NCBI RefSeq assembly: GCF_916618755.1
Contig: NZ_CAKAKB010000003.1
Span: forward strand, 868,001-932,000
DNA length: 64,000 nucleotides
Source of the DNA: Actinotalea sp. Marseille-Q4924
GTDB taxonomy: Bacteria > Actinomycetota > Actinomycetes > Actinomycetales > Cellulomonadaceae
Reading direction: 5' to 3'
The notes beneath the pieces are model-generated. The model did not search any database. It was not told where the DNA came from and worked only from the letters and a program-made list of their open reading frames with translations. Position 1 is the first letter of the stretch. Each line of letters starts with the position of its first letter. Shown here piece after piece: positions 45,887 to 54,079 of the stretch. The position numbers were made by a program, and so were the translations under genes.

Positions 45887-48778
45887 ATGACAGAGACGTC
45901 GGAGAGCGCGGGCAGGTCCGCCGGGCGTGCCGCCAAGGGCCGCAAGCGGGGCCTGACCGTCGAGCGGGTCTTCACCACACCTGGTGCCCACCCCTACGAC
46001 GAGGTCACCTGGGAGCGTCGGGACGTCGTCCAGACGAACTGGAGGTCGGGCGAGACGATCTTCGAGCAGAAGGGCGTCGAGTTCCCCGACTCGTGGACGA
46101 TGAACGCCACGACGATCGTCACGACGAAGTACTTCCGTGGGGCTGCCGGCACGCCGCAGCGCGAGTGGAGCCTCAAGCAGCTCATCGACCGCGTCGTGCT
46201 CACCTACACGAAGGCCGGGCGCGACCACGGCTACTTCGCCACCGACGAGGACGCCACGGTCTTCGAGCACGAGCTCACGTGGATGCTCCTGCACCAGGTC
46301 TTCTCGTTCAACAGCCCCGTGTGGTTCAACGTCGGCACGCCGTCGCCGCAGCAGGTGAGCGCCTGCTTCATCCTGGCCGTCGACGACACCATGGAGTCGA
46401 TCCTCAACTGGTACCGCGAGGAGGGGATGATCTTCAAGGGCGGCTCGGGCGCCGGCCTGAACCTCTCGCGCATCCGCTCCTCCAAGGAGCTGCTGTCCTC
46501 CGGCGGCACCGCGAGCGGGCCCATCTCGTTCATGCGCGGCGCCGACGCGTCGGCCGGCACCATCAAGTCCGGCGGCGCCACGCGCCGCGCGGCCAAGATG
46601 GTCGTCCTCGACGTGGACCACCCGGACATCGAGGAGTTCGTCGAGACGAAGGCGCGCGAGGAGGACAAGATCCGCGCGCTCCGCGACGCCGGCTTCGACA
46701 TGGACCTCGGCGGCCGCGACATCGTCTCCGTGCAGTACCAGAACGCCAACAACTCCGTCCGCGTGAGCGACGAGTTCATGCAGGCCGTCGAGAACGGCAC
46801 GTCATTCGGTCTGCGCGCCCGCGCGGACGGCTCGGTCATCGAGACGGTCGACGCCAAGCGCCTCTTCCGCAAGATCGCCGAGGCGGCCTGGGAGTGCGCG
46901 GACCCCGGTCTGCAGTACGACGGGACGATCAACGACTGGCACACGAGCCCGGAGTCGGGGCGCATCAACGCCTCCAACCCCTGCTCGGAGTACATGCACC
47001 TCGACAACTCCTCCTGCAACCTCGCGTCCCTGAACCTCCTGAAGTTCCTGCGCGAGGACGACACGTTCGACGTCGAGCGGTTCGAGAAGGCCGTCGAGCT
47101 CGTCATCACGGCGATGGACATCTCGATCTGCTTCGCCGACTTCCCGACGCAGGCGATCGGGGAGACGACGCGGGCGTTCCGCCAGCTCGGCATCGGCTAC
47201 GCGAACCTCGGCGCCCTCCTCATGGCGACCGGGCACGGGTACGACTCCGACGGCGGCCGCGCGCTCGCCGCGTCGATCACCTCGCTCATGACGGGCACCG
47301 CCTACAAGCGGTCGGCCGAGCTCGCGGGCATCGTCGGGCCCTACGACGGCTACGCCCGCAACGCCGAGGCGCACCAGCGCGTCATGCGCAAGCACGCCGC
47401 GGCCAACGACGACGTCCGCGCCCTGCACAGCATGGACGCCGGCATCCACGCCGCGGCCACGCGCGTGTGGGCGGAGGGCAACCGCATCGGCACGACGAAC
47501 GGCTGGCGCAACGCCCAGGCGTCCGTCCTGGCCCCCACGGGAACCATCGGCTTCATGATGGACTGCGACACGACGGGCGTGGAGCCGGACTTCTCGCTGG
47601 TGAAGTTCAAGAAGCTCGTCGGTGGTGGCTCGATGCAGATCGTCAACCAGACGATCCCGCGCGCGCTGCGTCGCATGGGCTACACCGAGGAGACCGTCGA
47701 GGCGATCGTCGAGTACATCGCCGAGCACGGGCACGTCGTCGACGCGCCCGGCCTCAAGCCCGAGCACTACGAGGTGTTCGACTGCGCGATGGGTGAGCGG
47801 GCGATCTCGCCCATGGGCCACGTCCGCATGATGGCCGCCGTGCAGCCCTTCATCTCCGGCGCCATCTCCAAGACGGTCAACCTGCCGGAGACGGCCACCG
47901 TCGACGAGATCGAGGAGATCCACTTCCAGGCCTGGAAGATGGGCATCAAGGCGCTCGCCATCTACCGCGACAACTGCAAGGTCGGCCAGCCGCTGTCCGA
48001 CGCCAAGGCCAAGAAGGCCGACGCGCCGGTCCAGCAGGCCCCGGCGGTCGAGAGCGCGGCACCGGCGCGGGCGACGCGCAAGCGCCTCCCCCGCCAGCGG
48101 ACGTCCGTCACCACCTCCTTCACGGTGGGCGGGGCCGACGGGTACCTCACCGCCGGTTCCTACCCCGGCGACGGCCTCGGTGAGCTCTTCCTCAAGCTCG
48201 GCAAGCAGGGCTCCACGCTGGCGGGCGTCATGGACGCGTTCTCCATCGCGGTGTCCGTGGCGCTGCAGTACGGCGTGCCGCTCGAGACCTACGTCCAGAA
48301 GTTCACCAACATGCGGTTCGAGCCGGCCGGCATGACGGACGACCCGGACGTCCGCATGGCGCAGTCGATCATCGACTACGTCTTCCGCCGTCTGGCGCTG
48401 GACTACCTGCCGTTCGAGACGCGGTCGTCCCTGGGCATCCACACCACCCAGGAGCGGGCGCGCCAGCTCGAGACCGGCGTGTACGAGCCGGTCGAGGGTG
48501 ACGACGAGCTGGGCGACGCCCAGCTCGCTCCGACGCCGCAGGCCGCCCCCGCACCGGCGGCTCCGGTGACGCCTGCCGTCGCCTCGGACCCGGCGGTGGC
48601 CGCCGCCCCGGCGGCGCGACCGGCGGACGCCTCGGTGCACTCGTCGGCGGAGCTCTTCGAGCTCCAGCAGGGCCGCACGGCCGACGCGCCGCTGTGCATG
48701 AACTGCGGGATCAAGATGCGCCCCGCCGGCTCGTGCTACGTCTGCGAGGGCTGCGGCAGCACCAGCGGCTGCAGCTGA
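45887..48778 (+). CDS. nrdJ: Adenosylcobalamin-dependent (class II) ribonucleotide reductase
   Basis: The 963-residue protein is a full-length NrdJ. It shows FSFNSPVWFNVG, GGSGAGLNLSRIRSSKE, SASAGTIKSGG-like GADASAGTIKSGGATRRA, NPCSEYMHLDNSSCNLASLNL (finger-loop region), and GTIGFMMDCDTTG. The C-terminus after an Ala/Pro-rich linker is CMNCGIKM...CYVCEGCGSTSGCS, the Cys-rich regeneration tail. It reduces ribonucleotides to deoxyribonucleotides with adenosylcobalamin, independent of oxygen. ATG 45887 follows GGGAGGA. Upstream lie NrdR boxes and a DnaA box; a 17-base-arm terminator follows. It is adjacent to the B12 uptake operon. Confidence 0.97.
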   Translation: MTETSESAGRSAGRAAKGRKRGLTVERVFTTPGAHPYDEVTWERRDVVQTNWRSGETIFEQKGVEFPDSWTMNATTIVTTKYFRGAAGTPQREWSLKQLIDRVVLTYTKAGRDHGYFATDEDATVFEHELTWMLLHQVFSFNSPVWFNVGTPSPQQVSACFILAVDDTMESILNWYREEGMIFKGGSGAGLNLSRIRSSKELLSSGGTASGPISFMRGADASAGTIKSGGATRRAAKMVVLDVDHPDIEEFVETKAREEDKIRALRDAGFDMDLGGRDIVSVQYQNANNSVRVSDEFMQAVENGTSFGLRARADGSVIETVDAKRLFRKIAEAAWECADPGLQYDGTINDWHTSPESGRINASNPCSEYMHLDNSSCNLASLNLLKFLREDDTFDVERFEKAVELVITAMDISICFADFPTQAIGETTRAFRQLGIGYANLGALLMATGHGYDSDGGRALAASITSLMTGTAYKRSAELAGIVGPYDGYARNAEAHQRVMRKHAAANDDVRALHSMDAGIHAAATRVWAEGNRIGTTNGWRNAQASVLAPTGTIGFMMDCDTTGVEPDFSLVKFKKLVGGGSMQIVNQTIPRALRRMGYTEETVEAIVEYIAEHGHVVDAPGLKPEHYEVFDCAMGERAISPMGHVRMMAAVQPFISGAISKTVNLPETATVDEIEEIHFQAWKMGIKALAIYRDNCKVGQPLSDAKAKKADAPVQQAPAVESAAPARATRKRLPRQRTSVTTSFTVGGADGYLTAGSYPGDGLGELFLKLGKQGSTLAGVMDAFSIAVSVALQYGVPLETYVQKFTNMRFEPAGMTDDPDVRMAQSIIDYVFRRLALDYLPFETRSSLGIHTTQERARQLETGVYEPVEGDDELGDAQLAPTPQAAPAPAAPVTPAVASDPAVAAAPAARPADASVHSSAELFELQQGRTADAPLCMNCGIKMRPAGSCYVCEGCGSTSGCS

Positions 48779-48817
48779 GCCGCCCGCCGGCGGTGCCGGC
48801 GAGCGCAGGAGGAAGGC

Positions 48818-48852
48818 CCGAGGGGCCCCGGTCGACGACCGGGGCCCCTCGG
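48818..48852 (+). terminator. Strong hairpin terminator after nrdJ
   Basis: CCGAGGGGCCCCGGTCG and CGACCGGGGCCCCTCGG form perfect 17-base arms around one base (the innermost pairs would open as loop). It begins 40 bases after the nrdJ stop and is the most stable inverted repeat noticed in the window. Confidence 0.85.
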
Positions 48853-49173
48853 CGCGTGCGCCCGTCGGTGTCCTGTGGACATCTCGGGGGCGGCCGCGGC
48901 TCAGGTCACGAAAGGGTCACTTCTTGCCCTGACCAGCGATGACAGCGCCGTGACAAACGGCTCGCAGTGGCGCGCGCCACACCGCGCACCGGCTGAACCA
49001 CTGCTGACACACCGCTGGCGCGCTTGATGTGTGGGAGTTGTGGATGCGGCTCACAGTTCCGTTCAGGTTCGGGTGAGGGTGACCGACAGGTAGACGAGGG
49101 CACCCCAGGTCGACCGCCCCGGTCCGGTCCCCCACCGGTCCGCCCCCGCCCGGACGACGCAAGGACACGACGT
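48853..49173 (+). other. 320-base leader/promoter region of the VanY-like gene
   Basis: No gene is apparent. The stretch holds two GGTCAC units 11 bases apart (48904-48909 and 48915-48920), a perfect 14-base palindrome GTGGCGCGCGCCAC (48967-48980), and TGTGTGG/GTTGTGG-rich sequence near 49028-49040. It does not show c-di-AMP (ydaO) riboswitch core motifs, which were considered because cell-wall hydrolase genes often carry one. Confidence 0.5.
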
Positions 49174-51153
49174 ATGACCCAGCAGGACGGAGCGCTGCTC
49201 ACGCGGCGCGCCCTCCGGATGCAGGCCGCCGACGCCGCGGTCCCCGAGCAGACGACGCTCACGCACCGGACCACCGACCCCGCGGCGACGGCTCCCCGCC
49301 CGACCCTCAGCCGCCGCGACCTCCGCCTCGCCGCCACCACGGCTCTGCGGACCGACGCGGTCGGCCCCTCGGTCTCTCTCGCGCCCCCCGCGGATGTCGC
49401 CACCACGCCGAGCGTGGCGGCCCGCCGCGCCGCGAGCGACGACGCCGGTGCCGTCACCGCGCAGGGCGTGGCGACGCGCCGTCCGTCGGACGACACGGTG
49501 GACGCCCCCGCTGCGTCGCTCACCCCGGCCCCCGCCGGCACCCCGCTGACACGCCGGGAGATCCGTCTTCGTGAGCGCGACCGCGCGCTGGAGGCGGAGC
49601 AGCCTGCCGGGCCCGACGCGGCCGAGGTGGCCGCCGCCTGCCGTCCCCCGTTCACCGCCTCCCTCGTCCTGGCGGTGGGCACGACCGACGGTGACGCCGG
49701 ACCGCGGACCGCGCCGGCCGGCGCCGTAACCGCACCGACCGCACCGACCGCACCGACCGCACCGACCGCATCGACGGTGGACCGCCGCACCAGCTCGGCG
49801 TCCCGGCACCCGGCGCCGCCCGCCCAGCGCCCCGCAGGCCGACCGGCCCGCTCCACCGACACGCGCCGGCTCCTCGCGCACGTCGGCCGGCGCCCGGTCG
49901 CCGTCGTGGCCCTCTCGGCCGGCCTGCTCACCGCGGGCGTCACCCAGGTCCACGCCGAGCAGGGCGTCGTCGCCCAGGCGCAGGCCGCCCTGGAGCGCGC
50001 CGCCGTCGTCGCGGAGGTCGAGCGGCAGCAGCGCGTGGAGAGCGCGACGAGCGACCGCCTCACGGCGCAGGCCGCCACGTACGCCGCGGCGCAGCGCACG
50101 CAGGCGCTCACCGCCGCCGAGCAGGTCGTCGCCGCCGCGCACGGCGCCAAGGAGGTCGCCGCCCCGGTCGTGGAGGCCGAGAAGGTCGCCGCGCTGGAGG
50201 CCGCTGCCGCTGAGCTCGCCGCGATGGTCGAGGCCGCGCCGGTGCCGGCCCTCGAGGGCCTCGCCGCGCGGTCGCCGGAGGCCACGGATGCTGCGGCCGA
50301 GGGGGCGGACCCCGCGGCCGACGCCGCTGCCGACGCGCGGACCGACCAGACGTCGCGCTCCGTCGCGCCCGAGGGACGCCCTCCGTTGCCCGAGCAGGCC
50401 GACGCCGCCGCACCGGAGGCCGTCCCGGCTCCCGAGGCGGCCCCGGCCGCCGAGACTCCCGTCGGCGACGCCGCGGCGCCCGCCGCCGAGGCCGCGCCGA
50501 CGGACGCAGCCCCCGCCGACCTCGCCGAGGCGCTGCCCGACCTCGACATCGAGGTCACCCGGCGCATCCGCGAGCAGGCCGAGCAGGTCGCCGCGCTGAC
50601 CGCCGAGGTCCAGGGTCTCGCGGACACGAGGATCGCCGAGGCAGCCGCCGCGGCCGCCGCGGCCGAGGCCCAGCGGCTCGCGGCGGAGGCGGCCGCACAG
50701 GCCGCCGCCGCGGAGCTCGCCCGGAAGGTCGCGATCGCCGAGGACTCGCCCAACGGTGACATCCCGACGAGCGTCCTGTGCGGCGTCGACTTCTCCGCCG
50801 GCGTCCTCCTGCGGTGCGACGCCGCCGCGGCGCTGGAGGACCTCAACGCCGCCTACCGCGCGGAGTTCGGTCGCGACCTGGACGTGGTGAGCTCCTACCG
50901 CAGCTACTCGGCGCAGGTGGCCGTGAAGCGCACCCGCGGGGGCCTCGCGGCGCAGCCGGGCACGTCGAACCACGGCCGCGCCGTCGCCGTGGACTTCAGC
51001 GGATTCGGCGGCCTGGGCAACTTCAGCACCGCCAACTACCGCTGGATGCGCGCCAACGCCGAGGACTTCGGGTGGTTCCACCCGCGGATCATGCAGCCGG
51101 GGGGCGGCGGACCGCAGGAGCCGTGGCACTGGGAGTTCGGCGCCGACGACTGA
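49174..51153 (+). CDS. D,D-carboxypeptidase of the M15B/VanY family with N-terminal TRR repeats and coiled coil
   Basis: This 659-residue protein begins with three spaced LTRR-type repeats (LLTRRALRM about 8-16, LSRRDLRLA about 45-53, LTRREIRLR about 125-133). One helix follows (VAVVALSAGLLTAGVTQVHA, about 242-262), then an Ala/Glu-rich coiled coil to about 450 and 455-510. The C-terminal VanY-like domain (about 530-659) has SSYRSYSAQ, the zinc-binding SNHGRAVAVDFSG, and WHWEFG. It should trim the terminal D-Ala of cell-wall peptides outside the membrane. ATG 49174 is preceded by AAGGACA. The stop is three bases from the convergent ABC permease stop. Confidence 0.85.
   Translation: MTQQDGALLTRRALRMQAADAAVPEQTTLTHRTTDPAATAPRPTLSRRDLRLAATTALRTDAVGPSVSLAPPADVATTPSVAARRAASDDAGAVTAQGVATRRPSDDTVDAPAASLTPAPAGTPLTRREIRLRERDRALEAEQPAGPDAAEVAAACRPPFTASLVLAVGTTDGDAGPRTAPAGAVTAPTAPTAPTAPTASTVDRRTSSASRHPAPPAQRPAGRPARSTDTRRLLAHVGRRPVAVVALSAGLLTAGVTQVHAEQGVVAQAQAALERAAVVAEVERQQRVESATSDRLTAQAATYAAAQRTQALTAAEQVVAAAHGAKEVAAPVVEAEKVAALEAAAAELAAMVEAAPVPALEGLAARSPEATDAAAEGADPAADAAADARTDQTSRSVAPEGRPPLPEQADAAAPEAVPAPEAAPAAETPVGDAAAPAAEAAPTDAAPADLAEALPDLDIEVTRRIREQAEQVAALTAEVQGLADTRIAEAAAAAAAAEAQRLAAEAAAQAAAAELARKVAIAEDSPNGDIPTSVLCGVDFSAGVLLRCDAAAALEDLNAAYRAEFGRDLDVVSSYRSYSAQVAVKRTRGGLAAQPGTSNHGRAVAVDFSGFGGLGNFSTANYRWMRANAEDFGWFHPRIMQPGGGGPQEPWHWEFGADD
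49732..49767 (+). repeat. 9-base coding tandem repeat GCACCGACC (four copies)
   Basis: Four perfect copies and a degenerate fifth encode Thr-Ala-Pro units (TAPTAPTAPTAP) in the cytoplasmic linker of the VanY-like protein. Being in frame, it can change copy number without disrupting the gene. Confidence 0.9.
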
Positions 51154-51156
51154 CGC

Positions 51157-52869
51157 TCAGCATTCCCGGAGGTCCCACCGGAACAGGCGGGCGGCCAGGA
51201 CGCCGGCGACGACGCCCCACAGCAGCAGCACGGCCAGGTGGCCCCAGCCGACGGCGGGCTGCGGCGCCCAGGCCAGCTCGAGCGCGTCCTGCAGGTGCTT
51301 GAGCGGGAAGATCGCTCCGACGTCGCCCATCCACGCCGGGCCGCCGACGATGAACACGTCGGAGAAGAAGGCGAGCGGCAGCAGGACGACGAGCGCGACC
51401 GCGCCGACGGCCTTGGCCCCGGGGACGACCGCGGCCAGGAGGAAGCCGCACGCTCCCAGCACGAGCGTGCCGAGCAGGACCACGCCGGTCCCGATCAGCA
51501 GCCCGCCGGCCGAGGGTCGCAGGTCGTACGCCGCGGCACCGAGGACGAGCACCAGCGCCTCCACGAGCAGGACGACGCCGAGCGTGGCCACGGTCCGGCC
51601 GGCGAGGTGGTGCCACGGCTCGAGCGGCGCGGCGCGGAGCCGGGCCAGCACACCGGCGTCGCGCGCGACCGCGACCGCCTCGGGCAGGTTCATGAACGCC
51701 GCGACCGCGGCGCCCCACGCCACCATGCTGGCCGCCATGACCACGGTCGTGGGGAGCCCGCCGGGACCGTCCTGGCCGCCCGAGAGGGCGACGACGAACG
51801 CGTAGAGGCCGACGGGCATGACGACGGCGAAGAAGAGGGCGCCCGGGTCGCGCCACGTCGCGCGGGCGCCCGCAGCGGCCTGGTCCAGCACGAGGCGCGC
51901 ACGGCGGGGGCGTCCGGGCGTGAGCACGTCGGCGACCACCGTGCTCCGCGGGCTGCGGGCGACCGGGTCGCGGCGGGTCGCCGCGGCGGACGGCACGGGG
52001 ACGCGAGGACGGCGATCCGCCGTGCCCCGGTTGGTGCTGCGCCGCGTCCCAGCGCGACGGCCGGGCTCGTGCCTGAGCCCGGCCACGGCGGCCACCACGG
52101 CCAGGGCCGTCCAACCGACGACCACGGCGACGCCCGCCACGTCCCACCCGAGCTCGGGGTGGTAGGGGTTCATCTGGTCCTGCAACGCCGCCGTGAAGGG
52201 CTTGAGCGGCAGGAGGTCACCGAGCGTCTCGAGCCAGCCCGGCCAGGATCCCCCGAAGGTGAACAGGCCCGAGACGAACGTCAGCGCCACGGCGCTGCCG
52301 ATGGAGGCGGCCTGCGCCGTCGCGACCGTCGGCGCCCACGCGGCGACGGCCATGCCCACCGCGGCGAAGCAGGCCATCCCGAGGACGAGCGTGAGCGCCG
52401 TCGCTGCGATGGTGGAGCCGACGACCTGCACGTCGTAGAGGACGACGCCGACGGCGAGCATGACGGCGACCGACACGACCGCGAAGACGACCGCCGCGCC
52501 GACCCGTGCCGCCAGGTACGCGGCCGGCGGCAGCGGGGTGGACCTCCAGCGGTGCAGGACCCGGGTGTGGCGGGCCTCCGCCACCGAGATCGCCACGGTC
52601 GGGAAGGACGCGTAGAGGACCCCCATCGCGGCGGCGGACGGCGTCACGAACTGCATGACGCGCACGCCGCCACCCTCGAGCACCGCGTTGCCCGCCAGGA
52701 AGCCCATGACGACGAGCCAGACCAGCGGGACGACGACGATGAACAGAGCGACGACCTTCTGCCGCCAGAGGTCGACCACCGCGTGGCGGAGGTGGTCGCC
52801 GACCATCCGGCGCACCGGGACGGGCCCGCCCCGGCTGACGGGCCGGTCCAGGGCCACGGCGGAGCTCAC
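51157..52869 (-). CDS. ABC-2 type permease, two permease units fused in one chain
   Basis: The 570-residue protein contains two tandem ABC-2 permease units of six helices each. Unit 1 (about 20-275) has LWRQKVVALFIVVVPLVWLVV and LLPLKPFTAALQ. Unit 2 (about 325-570) has WRDPGALFFAVVMPVGLYAFV and IFPLKHLQDALE. They are joined by a Pro/Arg-rich linker of about 50 residues. The two LKPF/LKHL C-terminal loop phrases show the internal duplication. It pairs with the ATPase gene upstream, overlapping by four bases (GTG 52869), forming an exporter in which one permease chain would suffice. Substrate unknown. Confidence 0.87.
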   Translation of the reverse strand: MSSAVALDRPVSRGGPVPVRRMVGDHLRHAVVDLWRQKVVALFIVVVPLVWLVVMGFLAGNAVLEGGGVRVMQFVTPSAAAMGVLYASFPTVAISVAEARHTRVLHRWRSTPLPPAAYLAARVGAAVVFAVVSVAVMLAVGVVLYDVQVVGSTIAATALTLVLGMACFAAVGMAVAAWAPTVATAQAASIGSAVALTFVSGLFTFGGSWPGWLETLGDLLPLKPFTAALQDQMNPYHPELGWDVAGVAVVVGWTALAVVAAVAGLRHEPGRRAGTRRSTNRGTADRRPRVPVPSAAATRRDPVARSPRSTVVADVLTPGRPRRARLVLDQAAAGARATWRDPGALFFAVVMPVGLYAFVVALSGGQDGPGGLPTTVVMAASMVAWGAAVAAFMNLPEAVAVARDAGVLARLRAAPLEPWHHLAGRTVATLGVVLLVEALVLVLGAAAYDLRPSAGGLLIGTGVVLLGTLVLGACGFLLAAVVPGAKAVGAVALVVLLPLAFFSDVFIVGGPAWMGDVGAIFPLKHLQDALELAWAPQPAVGWGHLAVLLLWGVVAGVLAARLFRWDLREC

Positions 52870-53900
52870 CGTGACCTCCGGGCACCGATGCGTGCGCGGA
52901 CCCCCCGACGTGCCTCGTGCGGCCCGTCGGCGCCGTCGGCAGGGTGCGCCGGCCCGGCCGGCTCGGCCGGCGGGACCTCGGGCGCGCCCTCGAGCGGCTC
53001 GGCGCCGGCGGCGCCCACGAGTCCCAGGTACACGTCCTCGAGGGTCGGCCGGCGCACCGCCAGGGCGGGGATCTCCAGGCCGCGCTCGGCCGCCCAGCCG
53101 GTCAGCGCGTGCAGGGCCGACGTCGGGCGCATCGTCGTGAGCTGCCAGTCCAGCCCGTCCGGGACCAGCACACCGTCCAGCGCGGGCAGGGACGTGAGGT
53201 CCGCGGCCTCCGGCAGGCGGAAGCTGACGACGGCGTCCTGCCGTCGCGCGCCGAGCTCCGCCGGGCTGCCCAGGGCGACCAGGCGACCCCGCACGACGAC
53301 GGCGACGCGGTCCGCCAGGTGCTCGGCCTCGTCCAGGTAGTGGGTGGTGAGCAGGACCGTCGTCCCCTGCTCCCGCAGGCCTTCCACGAGCTCCCAGGCG
53401 CGACGCCGGGCGGTGGGGTCGAAGCCGGTCGTCGGCTCGTCGAGGAACAGCAGCTCCGGGGCTCCGACCAGCCCCAGGGCCAGGTCCAGGCGTCGGCGCT
53501 GGCCGCCGCTGAGGGTCCGGACCCGCGCGTCGCGCTTGTCCGTCAGGCCCACCTGCTCCACGACGGCGTCGGTCGTGAGCCGTCGCGGGTACATGCGGCC
53601 GTGCAGCTCCACGAGCTCGGCGACGGTGAACTCCTCCTCGAACCCCGCCTCCTGGAGCACGACGCCCGTGCGCTCGCGCATGTCCCGCGCGCCGTCGGCC
53701 GGGTCGTGCCCGAGGACGCGCACCGTGCCGGAGCTCCGCCGGCGCGCGCCCTCGAGGATCTCCACGGTGGTCGTCTTCCCGGCACCGTTCGGGCCGAGGA
53801 GGGCGAACACCTCCCCCGCCTCCAGCGAGAAGGACACGTCGTCGACCGCCGTGAGCTCCTCGTAGCGCTTCGTCAGGTGCTCGACCTCGACGACGGACAT
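52866..53900 (-). CDS. ABC transporter ATP-binding protein (exporter type)
   Basis: The 344-residue ATPase has GPNGAGKTTTVEILEG (Walker A, about 37), VLQEAGFEEEFTVAEL, LSGGQRRRLDLALGLVG, LLFLDEPTTGFD and LTTHYLDEAEHLAD, the pattern of the DrrA/CcmA-type exporter group. The C-terminal extension RRPTLEDVYLGLVG is also typical; a Pro/Ala/Arg-rich tail of about 45 residues follows. ATG 53900 has AGGGGG at the right distance. It leads the operon with the double permease. A TAGCGT -10 candidate is at 54015-54010 on the minus strand. Confidence 0.9.
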   Translation of the reverse strand: MSVVEVEHLTKRYEELTAVDDVSFSLEAGEVFALLGPNGAGKTTTVEILEGARRRSSGTVRVLGHDPADGARDMRERTGVVLQEAGFEEEFTVAELVELHGRMYPRRLTTDAVVEQVGLTDKRDARVRTLSGGQRRRLDLALGLVGAPELLFLDEPTTGFDPTARRRAWELVEGLREQGTTVLLTTHYLDEAEHLADRVAVVVRGRLVALGSPAELGARRQDAVVSFRLPEAADLTSLPALDGVLVPDGLDWQLTTMRPTSALHALTGWAAERGLEIPALAVRRPTLEDVYLGLVGAAGAEPLEGAPEVPPAEPAGPAHPADGADGPHEARRGVRARIGARRSR

Positions 53901-54079
53901 GTCGACCCCCTCGCGCAGACCGACCGTCCGCACCGGGCGGCCTGGCGGCCCGGGGCCTCGGCGCAGCTCCACACCCGTGCGCCAGGCCGTACCGGGTCCG
54001 TCCCTTCGGACGCTAGGCAGCACCACGGGGTGCCGCGAGGGACGTACGGCCCGGACTCCTGCGGAGGAGGCGGCACGAG

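Noticed and set aside
43951-47796. 1281-codon frame across the ECF S gene and nrdJ
   Set aside because: It is a shadow frame: both genes have family-matching proteins in other frames, and its translation is low-complexity Arg/Ala/Pro.
48853-49173. c-di-AMP (ydaO) riboswitch upstream of the cell-wall peptidase
   Set aside because: The leader is long enough and the gene class fits, but the conserved core strings of the ydaO element are absent.
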